A stretch of 64,000 nt of DNA from DATDIC01 sp963777625 (GCA_963777625.1 CAVZRO010000029.1:1-64000), one strand, 5' to 3'; positions 51,929 through 62,305 are shown, counted from the first letter of the stretch. The notes: generated by a model from the sequence alone, not told the origin. Translations and numbers: made by a program.

Positions 51929-53031
51929 GCGTCCCGGCCGACGCCGTGACGCCCTCGGTTCTGCATGCGCGTGCTTTGCGGGGCGAGATGTACACCTCCG
52001 ACGAGGTGTTCCGCGCCGAGCTGGAGCAGATTCATCTGCGGTCGTGGTTCTTCGTCGGACTCGCCGGCGAATTGCCGGAGCCAGGTGATTACCGCGCCAT
52101 CGAAACCGTCGGCGGTCCGGCAATCCTGGTGCGCGACGAGGCGGGCGCGTTGCGCGCGTTTGCCAATTGCTGCCGTCATCGCGGGTCACTTCTGCTGAGC
52201 GGCGGCGGACGGGTGCGGGCGATCCGCTGCCCCTATCATGCCTGGGCGTATCGGCTGGACGGCTCGTTGCTGGCCGCGCCGGCGATGGAACGCAGCGAGG
52301 GGTTCGACAAGTCCGCGCACGCGTTGGCGCCGATCCGGCTGGAGGAGTGGGACGGGCTGGTGTTCCTGAACTTCGACCCCGCTGCGCAACCGCTGTCGGT
52401 CTATTTGGGTGACCTGCCGCGCAAGCTGGGCTGCTATCGGTTTGCCGACATGATCTGCACCTGGCGGCACGAGATCGAATGTCGTTGCAACTGGAAGATG
52501 CTGGTGGAGAACGCGCTGGAGGCGTACCACACCGGCACCGTGCACGCCGCCACCGTCGGCGCGCAGCACGAGGCGATGATTCCGACGCACGGCAACTGGG
52601 TGTGCCTGCAGGTGCTGAGCGATCGGAGCATCGCGGTTCTGGACGACGAGCCGGCGTTCCCGCCGATCGAGGGCCTGAGCGCGGAGGCGCGGCGGGGCAC
52701 GTATTTCACCATGATCCTGCCGACCAGCCAGCTTGCTTGTGCGCAGGATTGCATGTGGTGGCTGAGCGTGCGTCCGGTCGCGGCCGATCGGACAATACTG
52801 TCGCTCGGCGGGTGTTTTCCGAAGCAAACGGTTACGCTGCCGCAATTCGGCGGGGCGGCGGCGCGCTATTACGAGCGCTGGCGTCGCGTGGCCGAGGAGG
52901 ATGTCGGGATTCTGGAACTCCAGCAGCGCGGCGTGTCATCGGTGCTGTTCCGCCCTGGCCGGCTGTCGTGGCGGGACGAGCTGGCGCATGCCGTGCATCG
53001 CTGGGTGCTGGACCGCTTGCCGTCGGGCTGA
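51925..53031 (+). CDS. Rieske non-heme iron oxygenase, large (alpha) subunit
   Basis: 368 residues with a TTG start overlapping the efflux stop. The Rieske [2Fe-2S] ligands are Cys83/His85 (NCCRHRGSLL) and Cys102/His105 (RCPYHAWAYR). The mononuclear iron site has NWKMLVENALEAYHTGTVH (189-207), with His202 and His207 and the bridging-acid region before them. It resembles choline/carnitine- or aromatic-ring oxygenases of the alpha-only type. It needs a reductase, none of which is adjacent. Co-translation with an RND pump suggests the pump's substrate and the oxygenase's are related, e.g. an aromatic compound. Confidence 0.85.
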   Translation: MSVPADAVTPSVLHARALRGEMYTSDEVFRAELEQIHLRSWFFVGLAGELPEPGDYRAIETVGGPAILVRDEAGALRAFANCCRHRGSLLLSGGGRVRAIRCPYHAWAYRLDGSLLAAPAMERSEGFDKSAHALAPIRLEEWDGLVFLNFDPAAQPLSVYLGDLPRKLGCYRFADMICTWRHEIECRCNWKMLVENALEAYHTGTVHAATVGAQHEAMIPTHGNWVCLQVLSDRSIAVLDDEPAFPPIEGLSAEARRGTYFTMILPTSQLACAQDCMWWLSVRPVAADRTILSLGGCFPKQTVTLPQFGGAAARYYERWRRVAEEDVGILELQQRGVSSVLFRPGRLSWRDELAHAVHRWVLDRLPSG

Positions 53032-53091
53032 CGCAACTCCCGCTTGCTCCTATACAGCAGCGGCTTTGCTCCGCTGGACAAGGATGCCGGA

Positions 53092-54524
53092 ATGGCCTCG
53101 CGCCCGCAGATCCGCCGTCGTCGCCGCACCAAGATCATCGCCACGCTCGGCCCGGCAAGCTCGTCGCCCGAGATGCTGGCGCGCCTGTTTCAGGCCGGTG
53201 CCGACGTGTTCCGGCTGAATTTCAGCCACGGCTCGCACGAGGATCACGCCGCCCTGTTCGCGATGATACGTGAACTGGAGGAACGGTTCGATCGTCCGAT
53301 CGGGATCCTGGCGGACGTGCAGGGGCCGAAGCTGCGGGTCGGGCGCTTCGGCGGCGGGCGGGTGCATTTGCAGACCGGCCAGCCGTTCCGGCTGGACCTT
53401 AACCCGACTCCCGGCAACGCGCAGCGTGTTACGCTGCCGCACCCCGAGATCATTGACGCTGCAACGATCGGCTGCACGCTGCTGCTGGACGACGGCAAGC
53501 TGCGTCTGCGCGTCGTGCGCAAGCGGGAGGACGCGCTGGAGACGGAGGTGGTGGTGGGTGGGCCGCTGTCCGACCGCAAGGGCGTGAACGTGCCCGACGT
53601 GGTGCTGCCGATTCCGGCGCTGACGAACAAGGACCGCACCGATCTGGATTTCGCGCTGGAACACGGCGCCAGCTATATCGGCCTGTCGTTCGTGCAGCGG
53701 CCCGAGGATGTGATCGAGGCGAAGCGCATCGCCGGGGACCGCGCCTGGATCATGACGAAAATGGAGAAGCCGCAGGCGGTCGAGAACCTTGATGAGATAC
53801 TCCGGTTGTCGGATGCGGTGATGGTGGCGCGGGGTGATCTGGGCGTGGAGATGCCGCCGGAGGAAGTGCCGCTGATCCAGAAGCGCATCGTGCGCACGGC
53901 GCGTCAGCTCGGACGGCCGGTGGTGGTGGCGACGCAGATGCTGGAAAGCATGATCAGCGCGCCGGCACCCACGCGCGCCGAAGCGTCCGATGTCGCGACG
54001 GCGGTGTTCGACGGTGCTGATGCAGTGATGCTGTCGGCTGAAACCGCCGCCGGGCAGTACCCGTTCGAGGCGGTCAATATGATGGACCGCATCGTAGCCC
54101 GGGTGGAGCAGGATCCGGGCTGGCGGTCGATGATCAACGCCAGCCGGCCGGAGCCCGAGCACTCGGCCGCGGACGCCATTGCCGCGGCGGCCCGCCAGAT
54201 CGGACACACGATCGGGGCGGCGGCGATCGTGGCGTTCACCGCTTCCGGCAGCACGGCGTGCGCGTTGCCCGCGAGCGTCCGGACGTGCCGGTGATCGGCT
54301 TCACGCCGCATGCGGAGACGGCGCGTCGGCTTGCCGTGGTGTGGGGTGTGCACGCGATGCTGACACCGGACGTGCATTCGATGACGGAGGCGGTAGGCCG
54401 GGCGGTGCGCGCCGCGCTGGCGGAGGGGTTCGCGCAGCATGGCCAGGAGGTCGTGGTGGCGGCGGGCGTGCCGTTCGGGCATTCGGGCGGCACGAACACG
54501 CTGCGCGTGGCGATCGTGCGGTAG
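53092..54524 (+). CDS. pyk: Pyruvate kinase, one frameshift near 54258
   Basis: From ATG 53092: RRTKIIATLGPASSSPEMLA, FRLNFSHGSHEDH, ADVQGPKLRVG and the active-site region AWIMTKMEKPQAVENLDEIL (catalytic Lys). Also MVARGDLGVEMPPEEVP and ATQMLESMISAPAPTRAEAS. The frame breaks at AFTASGSTA. Adding one base continues RVARERPDVPVIGFTPHAET and the normal C-terminal domain to 54524 (~477 residues). The enzyme makes pyruvate and ATP from PEP. Loss would matter for metabolism, so a sequencing error is likely unless another copy exists. Confidence 0.88.
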
Positions 54525-54525
54525 T

Positions 54526-55926
54526 CTAGACCGCACGTGCCCCGGGGCGGATGTTCTGGTTCAGCCGAAACAGATTGTTGGGGTCGTAGGCCGCCTTGAC
54601 GGCGGCGAGCCTCTCCCAGTTGCGGCCATACGCGGCGTGCACTCGCTCCTCGCCCTCGTCGCCGAGATTGTTCACGTAAACGCCGCCGGTCGAGAACGGC
54701 CGCATCGCCTTCCACACCGATCTCGACCATGCGATGTTCGCAGCGTCCTGCCTGGAATCCTCCCAGATCGCGATAGGGATGCAATCGAAGGCGGCATCCC
54801 GGTTGGCGTAAGCGGTGGCATCGCCCGGCACCCGGGCAATCGCGCCGCCAGTCTGCTGCAGACCGATGACCGACATCGGCGAGGGCACCTGTGCGAACCG
54901 ATCGAGCAGCGTGTCGATGGCGGTGTCGCTCAGACCCGGCAGAAAGTGCGACTTCCAGTAATAGCGCCGGCTCCGTGGGAAGAGTCTCATCCGCTGAACC
55001 TTGCAAAGCAGTGTAGGCGACCGGCGCCACCTGGTCCTGCGCCGGCCGCACCGCGCCCTCGCGCAGAGAGGCGCAGCGCCGCCTCGCCACGCGCCACCGT
55101 GCCGGCGCAGAAAGCACGACACGGCGAACAGCTTCCCTCCATCCGGCCCGGTCAGGAGAACGCCGAGAGCGTCCACATCGTCCGGCGCCGCCGCACAGAA
55201 CTCGGCATATTGCTGCATGGCGTCCCGGGCCGGGCGAAGCTCCCACAGCAGCATGCCCGCCGAGGACGATCGGGCCCGAGCGGATGCAGGCGGTATACGA
55301 ACGACGTGACCACGCCGAAATTGCCGCCGCCGCCGCGGAGCGCCCAGAACAGGTCGGGATGCTCGCCCTCGCTCGCCCGGACAATGCGCCCGTCCGCCAG
55401 CACGACCTCCGCGGCCAGCAGATTGTCGCAGGTGAGGCCGACACTGCGGCCGAAGACGGCCGAGGCCGCCGCCAAGCGTCAGCCCGGCGATGCCGGTGTC
55501 GCTGTTCACGCCCATGGTGGTGGCCAGGCCATGCGCCTGGGTCGCCATGTCGAAGGCGCCAAGCAGCACGCCGGGATCGGCGCGGGCGATGCGTGCCTGC
55601 GGGTCCACGTCGACGCGTTTCATGGCGGTGAGGTCGATGACCAGACCGGCATCGCAGGACGAGGCGCCCGAGATGCTATGACCGCCGCCACGCACGGCGA
55701 GCGGGATCCCCGTCTCGGCGGCAAACAGGACGGCCGCGCGCACGTCCGCGGCGGACGTGCAGCGGGAGATAGCCGCCGGCCGCCGGTCAATCATGCCGTT
55801 CCAAAGCGTCCGCGCCGCCTCATAGCCGGTTGCACCGGGGTACAGGAGATCACCCGCGAGCTGCTTGTGCAGGCGCTCGAACGGATCTTCCAGGGGCCGT
55901 GCGGCAGTCCAGATCTTGGTTTCCAT
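54526..55926 (-). CDS. FAD-linked oxidase with berberine-bridge (BBE) domain, several frameshifts
   Basis: The N-terminal PCMH domain reads RPAAISRCTSAADVRAAVLF, GIPLAVRGGGHSISGASSCD (covalent-FAD His region) and SDTGIAGLTLGGGLG. The homology then moves frame: near 55450 to FGRSVGLTCDNLLAAEVVLA, near 55265 back to GMLLWELRPARDAMQQYAEF, near 55100 to VAPVAYTALQGSADETLP, and near 54970 back to YYWKSHFLPGLS. The BBE motif VYVNNLGDEGEERVHAAYG and LKAAYDP-like VKAAYDPNNLFRLNQNI close the protein. At least four indels: a pseudogene or locally poor sequence. Reconstructed length ~465. Convergent with pyk, 1 bp apart. Confidence 0.72.
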   Translation of the reverse strand: METKIWTAARPLEDPFERLHKQLAGDLLYPGATGYEAARTLWNGMIDRRPAAISRCTSAADVRAAVLFAAETGIPLAVRGGGHSISGASSCDAGLVIDLTAMKRVDVDPQARIARADPGVLLGAFDMATQAHGLATTMGVNSDTGIAGLTLGGGLGRLRPQCRPHLRQSAGRGGRAGGRAHCPGERGRASRPVLGAPRRRRQFRRGHVVRIPPASARARSSSAGMLLWELRPARDAMQQYAEFCAAAPDDVDALGVLLTGPDGGKLFAVSCFLRRHGGAWRGGAAPLCARARCGRRRTRWRRSPTLLCKVQRMRLFPRSRRYYWKSHFLPGLSDTAIDTLLDRFAQVPSPMSVIGLQQTGGAIARVPGDATAYANRDAAFDCIPIAIWEDSRQDAANIAWSRSVWKAMRPFSTGGVYVNNLGDEGEERVHAAYGRNWERLAAVKAAYDPNNLFRLNQNIRPGARAV

Positions 55927-56028
55927 TTGTGGATGCCTCCTGCGGGGCATGATCACGAAGCGAGGCGTTCCTTGGCAAATGGTCAATTCTCAGCTTCAGT
56001 TGAGTTAAATTCAGCTAGAGCTTCGGGC

Positions 56029-56947
56029 ATGCGAAACCGATTGCCATCGCTGACCGCCCTGCGCGCCTTTGAGGCCGCGGCGCGGCGCGGCAGCTTCCAG
56101 GCGGCCGCGGCGGAACTGGCGGTCACGCCCACCGCGATCAGCCACCAGATCCGGGAATTGGAGACGGCCTGCGGCACGGCGCTGTTCCAGCGCCGCCCGC
56201 GCCCCGTAAGCCTCACCCCGGCGGGCGCGCGCCTCTACCCGGTCCTGCAGGCGAGCTTCGACGCCGTGGAGGCGGGCGTCGCGGCGCTACGCGAGGCCGA
56301 GGAGCGCCGTCCGCTGCGAGTCACCACGACCAACGCCTTTGCGCACCGCTGGCTGGTGCCGCGCCTGCCGCTGTGGCGTGCGGCGCACCGCGGGCGTGCG
56401 CTCGAGGTCATCGGCACGACGCGGTGGTGGATCTGCGTGCCGGGCAGGCCGACATTGCGATCCGCTACGCTCGAACCGCGCCGCCGGAACTGCTGAGCCG
56501 CGAGATCATGCGGGATACATTCTGGCCGATGTGCAGCCCGAGACTGCTGGTCGCGGTCGGGGTTCCGACGCGCCCCGCCGACCTTCTGCGGCTCCCGCTG
56601 ATCCACATGCAATGGCAGGAGACCGAGCCTGCGCCGCCGACTTGGCGCACCTGGGCAGCGGCGATGCGCGCCGCGGATGCTTCCGTCGTCGAACCCCAGG
56701 ACCTGGACGGGCTTTCTTCCTGGAAGAACTGCACGCGATGGAGGCGGTGATCGGAGGCCAAGGCATCGGACTGTGCAGCGACGTGCTGGTTGCCCGCGAA
56801 CTGCAAGTAGGCGCGCTGGTGAAGGTCAGTGAGGTGAGTCTCCCGGGCTTCGGATTCTTCACGGCGCACATGCCTGGACATCCCCGCGAACCGGCCATCG
56901 TAGCGTTCGCGGATTGGGTCGCTGGACAGGTACGCAGTGGTGCTTGA
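56029..56947 (+). CDS. LysR-family regulator (GcvA-like), two frameshifts
   Basis: The winged helix is intact: LPSLTALRAFEAAARRGSFQ, AAAELAVTPTAISHQIRELE. The effector domain starts LRVTTTNAFAHRWLVPRLPL. A frame change near 56420 is needed to continue DAVVDLRAGQADIAIRYART, and another near 56712 to reach FFLEELHAMEAVIGGQGIGL (a GcvA-type co-inducer motif). The stop is at 56947. It is divergent from the FAD oxidase (~100 bp between) and would be expected to control it. The intergenic GAGTTAAATTCAGC could hold a T-N11-A site. Confidence 0.75.
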
Positions 56948-56990
56948 AGCGATAGCACGAGACGTTTGTGCGTCCGCGAAGAATGGCGGC

Positions 56991-57846
56991 TTATTCGCGT
57001 ATCTGCGGGATGAGTTTCGCCCAGCGGTCCAGGATTGGCAGCACGCTGTCCGCGTGTTCGGATGGCAGGCTGACGACAGCACGGACCACGCCGACATCGC
57101 GGTACCGACGCAAGGTTGCGAGATCCTCGGGCGCCGAGAAGATGGTGACCGGCAGGGTTGCCGGGTCGCGGCCGGCCGCTTCGGCAAGTTTGCGGAACTC
57201 CGGCAGGAAAGCAGTCACGTCCTCGTAGTTCGGGCGGCTGGCGAGCGGGATCCAGCCGTCGCCGTAGCGCACGGCGCGGCGCGCCCCGTGCGGCCAGGCG
57301 CCGCCGACGATGATCGGTGGGTGCGGTTTCCGCACCGGTTTGGCCAGCCATCATCGGCCCGAAATTGACGAACTCGCCGTGATATTCAGGCTTCGTCTTG
57401 GTCCAGATTTCCTTCATGGCCTCGATGCGCTCGCGCGCGAGCTTATGGCGGGTGTTGAAGTCGGTGGTGCCGTGGTCGGCCATTTCCTCGGCGTTCCAGC
57501 CGTTGCCGACGCCGAACAGGAAGCGGCCATCAGATACCTGGTCGAGCGAGGCCACCAGCTTGGCGGTCTGGATCGGATGCCGCTGCACCACGAGAGCCAC
57601 GCCGGTACCCAGCTTCAGCGTCTTGGTGGCGGTTGCCGCGGCGGTGAGCGTGACGAACGGGTCCATCGCATCGTAGTAGCGCTTGGGCAGATCGCCGCCG
57701 GCGGGGAATGGAGATTGGCGGGAGAGCGGGATATGCGAATGCTCCGGTGGCCAGACGGATTCGAAACCCCGGTCCTCCAGAGCACGGGCGAGTTCGGCGG
57801 GCGCTATGGAATAATCGGTAAAAAAGATTGCCGCGCCGAAATGCAT
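56991..57846 (-). CDS. LLM-class F420/flavin-dependent oxidoreductase, one frameshift near 57340
   Basis: MHFGAAIFFTDYSIAPAELA, ALEDRGFESVWPPEHSHIPL, LKLGTGVALVVQRHPIQTAK and GRFLFGVGNGWNAEEMADHG mark the TIGR03619-like luciferase subfamily. After FVNFGPMM the frame must shift by one base to read LAKPVRKPHPPIIVGGAWPH and continue to IPQIRE at 56991 (~285 residues). The cofactor may be F420 or FMN. Convergent with the LysR gene. Confidence 0.78.
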
Positions 57847-57989
57847 GACCGCCCCCGCTGCTTGCGCGAGGCAGCCTACAGCATCTTCAGCGTGACTGAC
57901 GATGCTGGGGGTTATTGTCCACGAGCGGGTTCACGCGCGCTGCGGGCGGCGGAGCATGCGTCGAGTCATGCTTGCCGGCGGGTGGGGTA

Positions 57990-58292
57990 TCAGGAGCGGA
58001 GCGCGAGCAATTCTGCGATCAGTTCGGGCAGGCGGGCGAAGCGCCAGGCGGGGCCGTTCATCGGCACGACCACGAAGTGATCTGCGGCCCGCCACATGGT
58101 CCAGTAACGCAGGGAATTGCCGTCTTCGTAGAAGGCAAGGACTTCCTCGTATTCGTCACCTTCCACGCAATGGTCGAGCTCGACGACCATGCGCATGCCC
58201 TGATCGGCCGCCCAGCGCTGGAGCATCTGCAAGTCGGGGATATCGAAGGCGAGCCCCTTTGGATAAGGATAGAGGATGTTCCGGTCGCTCAT
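57990..58292 (-). CDS. Conserved hypothetical protein, 100 residues
   Basis: MSDRNILYPYPKGLAFDIPD, LQMLQRWAADQGMRMVVELD, EEVLAFYEDGNSLRYWTMWR, VVVPMNGPAWRFARLPELIA. It is regular in composition and has a GGAGG RBS (GGGAGGAAAGTAA before the ATG), so it is a real gene. No recognised domain. Soluble, single gene. Confidence 0.65.
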   Translation of the reverse strand: MSDRNILYPYPKGLAFDIPDLQMLQRWAADQGMRMVVELDHCVEGDEYEEVLAFYEDGNSLRYWTMWRAADHFVVVPMNGPAWRFARLPELIAELLALRS

Positions 58293-58699
58293 TTACTTTC
58301 CTCCCGATCGAGCAGACTTACCCACCCCGATTTCTTCGAAGGCAATGCAGACGGACCGTCACTAGTAGTGCGGGCATGGAGAGAAGTTTATCACTCACGG
58401 GTTCGTGATTGCAAGCACTAAATTGGAGATTCTTCTGTTCGGGACTGACGATTTCGTTTTCACAACAGATGTCTTAATGGCTCGCTTGGATTTTTCGGAA
58501 AGCCCGCCCGAGAGGCAAGGCAAGTCAACCCCCGGGTCGTTTGCCAACCCCGGCTAATCGACAGTTCGCTGGTGTCGCAGCGGAAAAGAAATGGTGGATT
58601 GCGGTGTATGGCGGCCGGGTGCGCCGGCAGCGTTTCGGGCGGAACCGGCTGTGCCCAACCGGGCACAGCCGTACGCCTCGGGACTTACCCCTTTCGGAA
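58293..58699. other. Intergenic region, lower GC, no gene recognised
   Basis: The part at 58370-58480 (GTTCGTGATTGCAAGCACTAAATTGGAG; ACGATTTCGTTTTCACAACAG) is noticeably AT-richer than the surroundings and may hold the promoter of the 58292 gene. Near 58640 GGCTGTGCCCAACCGGGCACAGCC is a stable hairpin 3' of the htrA-like gene (which ends at 58700), consistent with a terminator lacking a T-run. Confidence 0.45.
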
Positions 58700-60280
58700 T
58701 CAGCCGTTGTTGGCGTTGTTCCCGTTGAGGTTTACCGCCACGAAGGCCGACTGGCCGTCGTGGATAATGCGCAACGCCACAGCGCCGTCGCTGCCGCGCT
58801 CTGCATTGCGGATCGCGGTTGCCGCCTGGCGGGCGTCCGTCACCGCATGCGTGCCGACGCCGACGATGACGTCGCCGGCTTGGATCCCCGCCTGATCGGC
58901 TGGCGATCCGGGCTGAACCTGGGTCACGACGGCGCCCTGCGTGCCGTCCGGCAGGCTGAGCTGCCCGGAGACATCCGGCGTGATCGGACCCAGCGCCAGA
59001 CCGAGCCGTCCCTGCTGTTCCATCCCGTGCGAGCTGTTCTGCGCGGTCTGCTGGTCGTTCGGAAGCTCGGCGACCCGCAGGTCAACGGTCTGGTCGTGCC
59101 CATCGCGCAGCACGCCCAGGTGCACGGTGTCGCCCGGGTGGATGCCGGCCACATCGACGGCCAGTTCACGCGGTGACTTGACCGACTGCCCGTTCAAGCT
59201 GCGGATCACGTCGCCCGGCTGCAGACCGGCATGCTGCGCCGGCGTGTTCGACTCCACTCCGGCGATCAACGCGCCGGTGTCATTCGGCAGGCTGAGCGCC
59301 TTCGCCATTGCGGGCGATACGGACTGGGTGGACACGCCGATATAGCCGCGGGTCACGTGACCGCTGTGCTCCAGGTCCATCGCGATGTTCTTGATCAAGT
59401 CGGACGGAATCGCGAAGCCGATGCCGATTGATCCGCCGCTTGGCGACAGGATGGCGGTATTCATGCCGACCACCTTGCCGTCCTGGGTCAGCAGCGGGCC
59501 GCCCGAGTTGCCTTCATTGATCGGTGCATCGACCTGGATGAACTGGTCATAGGGGCCGGCGCCGATATTGCGCCCCATTGCGGAGACGATACCGGCGGTG
59601 ACGGTTTCCGAAAGCCCGAACGGGTTGCCGATGGCGATCACCCACTCGCCCGGCTCCAGCTTCCCGGAATCGCCGAGTTCGACGTAGGGCAACGGGTGGT
59701 CGTCTTCGATCTTCAGCACCGCGATGTCGGTGCGCGGATCGGCGCCGATGACCTTGGCCGGCAAGGTCTGGCCGCTGTCCAGCGTTACGGTGATCCGCCC
59801 CGCATCCTTGATGACATGATTGTTGGTGACGATCATGCCGTCAGGATTAATGATGAAACCGGAGCCGCGTGCCTCGACCGGACGCGGGTGCGGTGTCGCC
59901 TGGTTGAACGGCAACTGATTGAACGGGAACGGCAGTTGCTGGCCGCCCTGGAATTGCGGCTGGTCCGACGCGCTCTGATCCTGCTTCAGATAGTTGGTGA
60001 TCGACACGACCGCCGGCTTCACCTGTGCGACAAGGTGGGTGAAGCTTGGCAGCCGGTCCGGCATCGCTGCCTGCTGCGGAGTGTTGACCGGCGTGCCGGC
60101 TTGCCCAGAGGCCGGCGTGTTCATCTGCACCTGTTGCGTCTGGGCGGGTGGCATCGGCGCGTTCGGCGAGGGCTGTGCGGCGGAGGCGATGACGTATCCG
60201 CCCAGGGCGGTGCTGGCGAGCAGTGCCGCGGCCAGGCCGCTCCGCCGCCACCGGCGGGCCGGCTTATTCAGATGGTTCAT
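58700..60280 (-). CDS. Periplasmic Do-type (DegP/MucD) serine protease with two PDZ domains
   Basis: 526 residues. An N-terminal signal/anchor (SGLAAALLASTALGGYVIAS) and a Pro/Gln-rich linker (35-70) lead to the protease domain. The triad is His155 (VTNNHVIKDAG), Asp185 (PRTDIAVLK) and Ser259 (NEGNSGGPLL). PDZ1 is at ~345-390 (ALIAGVESNTPAQHAGLQPG), PDZ2 at ~440-510 (AVVTQVQPGSPADQAGIQAG). It degrades or chaperones envelope proteins under stress. It is closer to standard DegP than the homologue at 20836. Confidence 0.93.
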   Translation of the reverse strand: MNHLNKPARRWRRSGLAAALLASTALGGYVIASAAQPSPNAPMPPAQTQQVQMNTPASGQAGTPVNTPQQAAMPDRLPSFTHLVAQVKPAVVSITNYLKQDQSASDQPQFQGGQQLPFPFNQLPFNQATPHPRPVEARGSGFIINPDGMIVTNNHVIKDAGRITVTLDSGQTLPAKVIGADPRTDIAVLKIEDDHPLPYVELGDSGKLEPGEWVIAIGNPFGLSETVTAGIVSAMGRNIGAGPYDQFIQVDAPINEGNSGGPLLTQDGKVVGMNTAILSPSGGSIGIGFAIPSDLIKNIAMDLEHSGHVTRGYIGVSTQSVSPAMAKALSLPNDTGALIAGVESNTPAQHAGLQPGDVIRSLNGQSVKSPRELAVDVAGIHPGDTVHLGVLRDGHDQTVDLRVAELPNDQQTAQNSSHGMEQQGRLGLALGPITPDVSGQLSLPDGTQGAVVTQVQPGSPADQAGIQAGDVIVGVGTHAVTDARQAATAIRNAERGSDGAVALRIIHDGQSAFVAVNLNGNNANNG

Positions 60281-60411
60281 AAAAGTCCTCCTTCGGGGAC
60301 AGGGTGGCGGCCTGTGGTACGGATGCCGCCGACGCGCAAGAAATGCGGTTGCGCAGCTAAATGTTCCCCTGGTAGAGCAGTTAAACTCAGGTCATCTCAA
60401 TTAATGTTGCG

Positions 60412-62235
60412 TCACTCGCTTTTTTGCAGAGCGGTCACGTCCCGCCCCAGCAAACGCCGGCGTGGGCGAAACGAAAACACCCTCTCGCGGGAGCGTTCCT
60501 CGCCCAGCAGCCGGGCGCGTACCCGCAGCAAGTCCTGCCGCGCCACCAACCCGATCAGCGCGCCGTCATCGGGGTTCACCACCGGTACTCGCCCAGCGTC
60601 GGCCTGCACCATCCGGGTGACGAGACTTGATACCGGCTCATCAGGGTACCCGACCACGATCTGGCGACTGCCCAGGGCGTCCTGGAGCGTCTGCTGATGG
60701 TGTTCGGCGTCATTGATGAACGACAGCGCGTCCGATCGTGAAGCGAGCGCCACGGGACGGCTGTCCTGATCCAGCACCGGATAGACGCGATGGTGCGGTT
60801 CCGGGGAACTGAAGAAATTCACCATCTCGCCGACGGTCATACTTGCCGGAAGCGTGTCCACGCTGGTCACCATGATGTCCCGCACGCGGGATACCTCCAG
60901 CGGGTCGATGCTGTATTCGCGGGTGATGTGATGGCCGCGACGGGCTACCTTCTCTGTCAGGATGGAGCGCTTCAGCAGCAGTACGGTGAAGGCATAGCTT
61001 GCTCCGCACGCGGTCAGCAGCGGGATGATCAGCGCGGCATCGCCGGTGAGCTCGACGGCGAACATCATGGCGGTGAGGGGCGCGCGCATGGTGCCGCCCA
61101 TGGTCGCGGCCATGCCGATCAGCGCCCAGTCGCCCGGCCCGGCGTGCGGCAACAGATGGCCGAACAACGCACCGACGCAGCCGCCGATGATGAGCAGCGG
61201 CGCCAGCACGCCGCCGGAAGTGCCGGAGCCGAGCGCGATTGCCCAGATGATGGACTTCACCAGCATCAGGCGCAGCAGGGGGCCGATGGCCGTGGTGCCG
61301 TGCAGCAGCGCGCCGATATTGGCGTAGCCGACACCGAGGGCATTCGGATCGAACACGCCGCCGACGCCGACCACCAGCCCGCCGATGACCGGCCACCACA
61401 TCCAGTGGATCGGCAACAGCTTGAATGCGTCCTCGGACGCGTAAACCATGCCGGTTAGCAGACCGGACGCGATACCGCAGACGATGCCCAGCGCACAGGC
61501 GAGCAGCAATATGGCTGGATCCAGCGGCATGGAGCCAACATGCGGAAACAGCGCACCGGTGCCGATCACCCAGCCGCGCTCCACGATCGCCGTCATGCAG
61601 GCGACCAGCACCGGGATGAAGCTGCGCGGTTTCCATTCGAACAACAGCAGCTCGACCGACAGCAGCACCGAGGCGATCGGGGTGCCGAACACCGCCGTCA
61701 TGCCGGCTGCCGCACCCGCCACGAGCATGGTCTTGCGCTCGGCCGCGCTCATGTCGAAGCATTGCGCGAACAACGAGCCGAGCGCCCCGCCGGTCATGAT
61801 GATCGGGCCTTCGGCGCCGAACGGGCCGCCGGTGCCGATTGCGATCGCCGAGGACAGCGGTTTGAGCAGGGCGACCTTGGCATCGATCCGGCTACGGCCG
61901 ATCAGGATTGCCTCGATCGCCTCCGGGATGCCGTGGCCACGGATCTTCTCCGACCCGAAGCGGGCCATGAGGCCGACGATCGCCGACCCTGCCACCGGTA
62001 TCAGGATCGACCAGTAGCCGAGCGTATCGAGGGAGATCGGCCCTAGCTGGGTGGAGAATTGTCCATGATAGGCGATGTTGGTGACCAACGCGATGAGCCG
62101 CAGCAGGACCCACGCCGAGGCGACCCCGAAAGTGCCCGTCACGATCGCCATCGCGGCCAGAATGAGTACGCGCGGATGTGTCGTATAGTCGCCAAATTCC
62201 TGAGCACGGGAGCCTGGCGTGGCCTGCTTTGACAT
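60412..62235 (-). CDS. ClC-family chloride channel/antiporter with C-terminal CBS pair
   Basis: 607 residues. ClC ion-pathway motifs are KIRGHGIPEAIE (98-109), GTGGPFGAEGPII (134-146, Glu142 as gating glutamate) and GSGTSGGVLAPLLI. About 18 membrane-embedded helices precede a cytoplasmic tail with two CBS domains (~450-575; VRDIMVTSVDTLPASMTVGE; GRVPVVNPDDGALIGLVARQ), which may bind nucleotides. The proton-glutamate distinguishing antiporters was not assigned. Divergent from the MarR gene at 62306. Confidence 0.92.
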   Translation of the reverse strand: MSKQATPGSRAQEFGDYTTHPRVLILAAMAIVTGTFGVASAWVLLRLIALVTNIAYHGQFSTQLGPISLDTLGYWSILIPVAGSAIVGLMARFGSEKIRGHGIPEAIEAILIGRSRIDAKVALLKPLSSAIAIGTGGPFGAEGPIIMTGGALGSLFAQCFDMSAAERKTMLVAGAAAGMTAVFGTPIASVLLSVELLLFEWKPRSFIPVLVACMTAIVERGWVIGTGALFPHVGSMPLDPAILLLACALGIVCGIASGLLTGMVYASEDAFKLLPIHWMWWPVIGGLVVGVGGVFDPNALGVGYANIGALLHGTTAIGPLLRLMLVKSIIWAIALGSGTSGGVLAPLLIIGGCVGALFGHLLPHAGPGDWALIGMAATMGGTMRAPLTAMMFAVELTGDAALIIPLLTACGASYAFTVLLLKRSILTEKVARRGHHITREYSIDPLEVSRVRDIMVTSVDTLPASMTVGEMVNFFSSPEPHHRVYPVLDQDSRPVALASRSDALSFINDAEHHQQTLQDALGSRQIVVGYPDEPVSSLVTRMVQADAGRVPVVNPDDGALIGLVARQDLLRVRARLLGEERSRERVFSFRPRRRLLGRDVTALQKSE

Positions 62236-62305
62236 TCCTGGGGTTCCGTAGGGGATCGTCGGGCATATATCGTACTACGATGAAAATTCCAGAGGATGCT
62301 CACGC

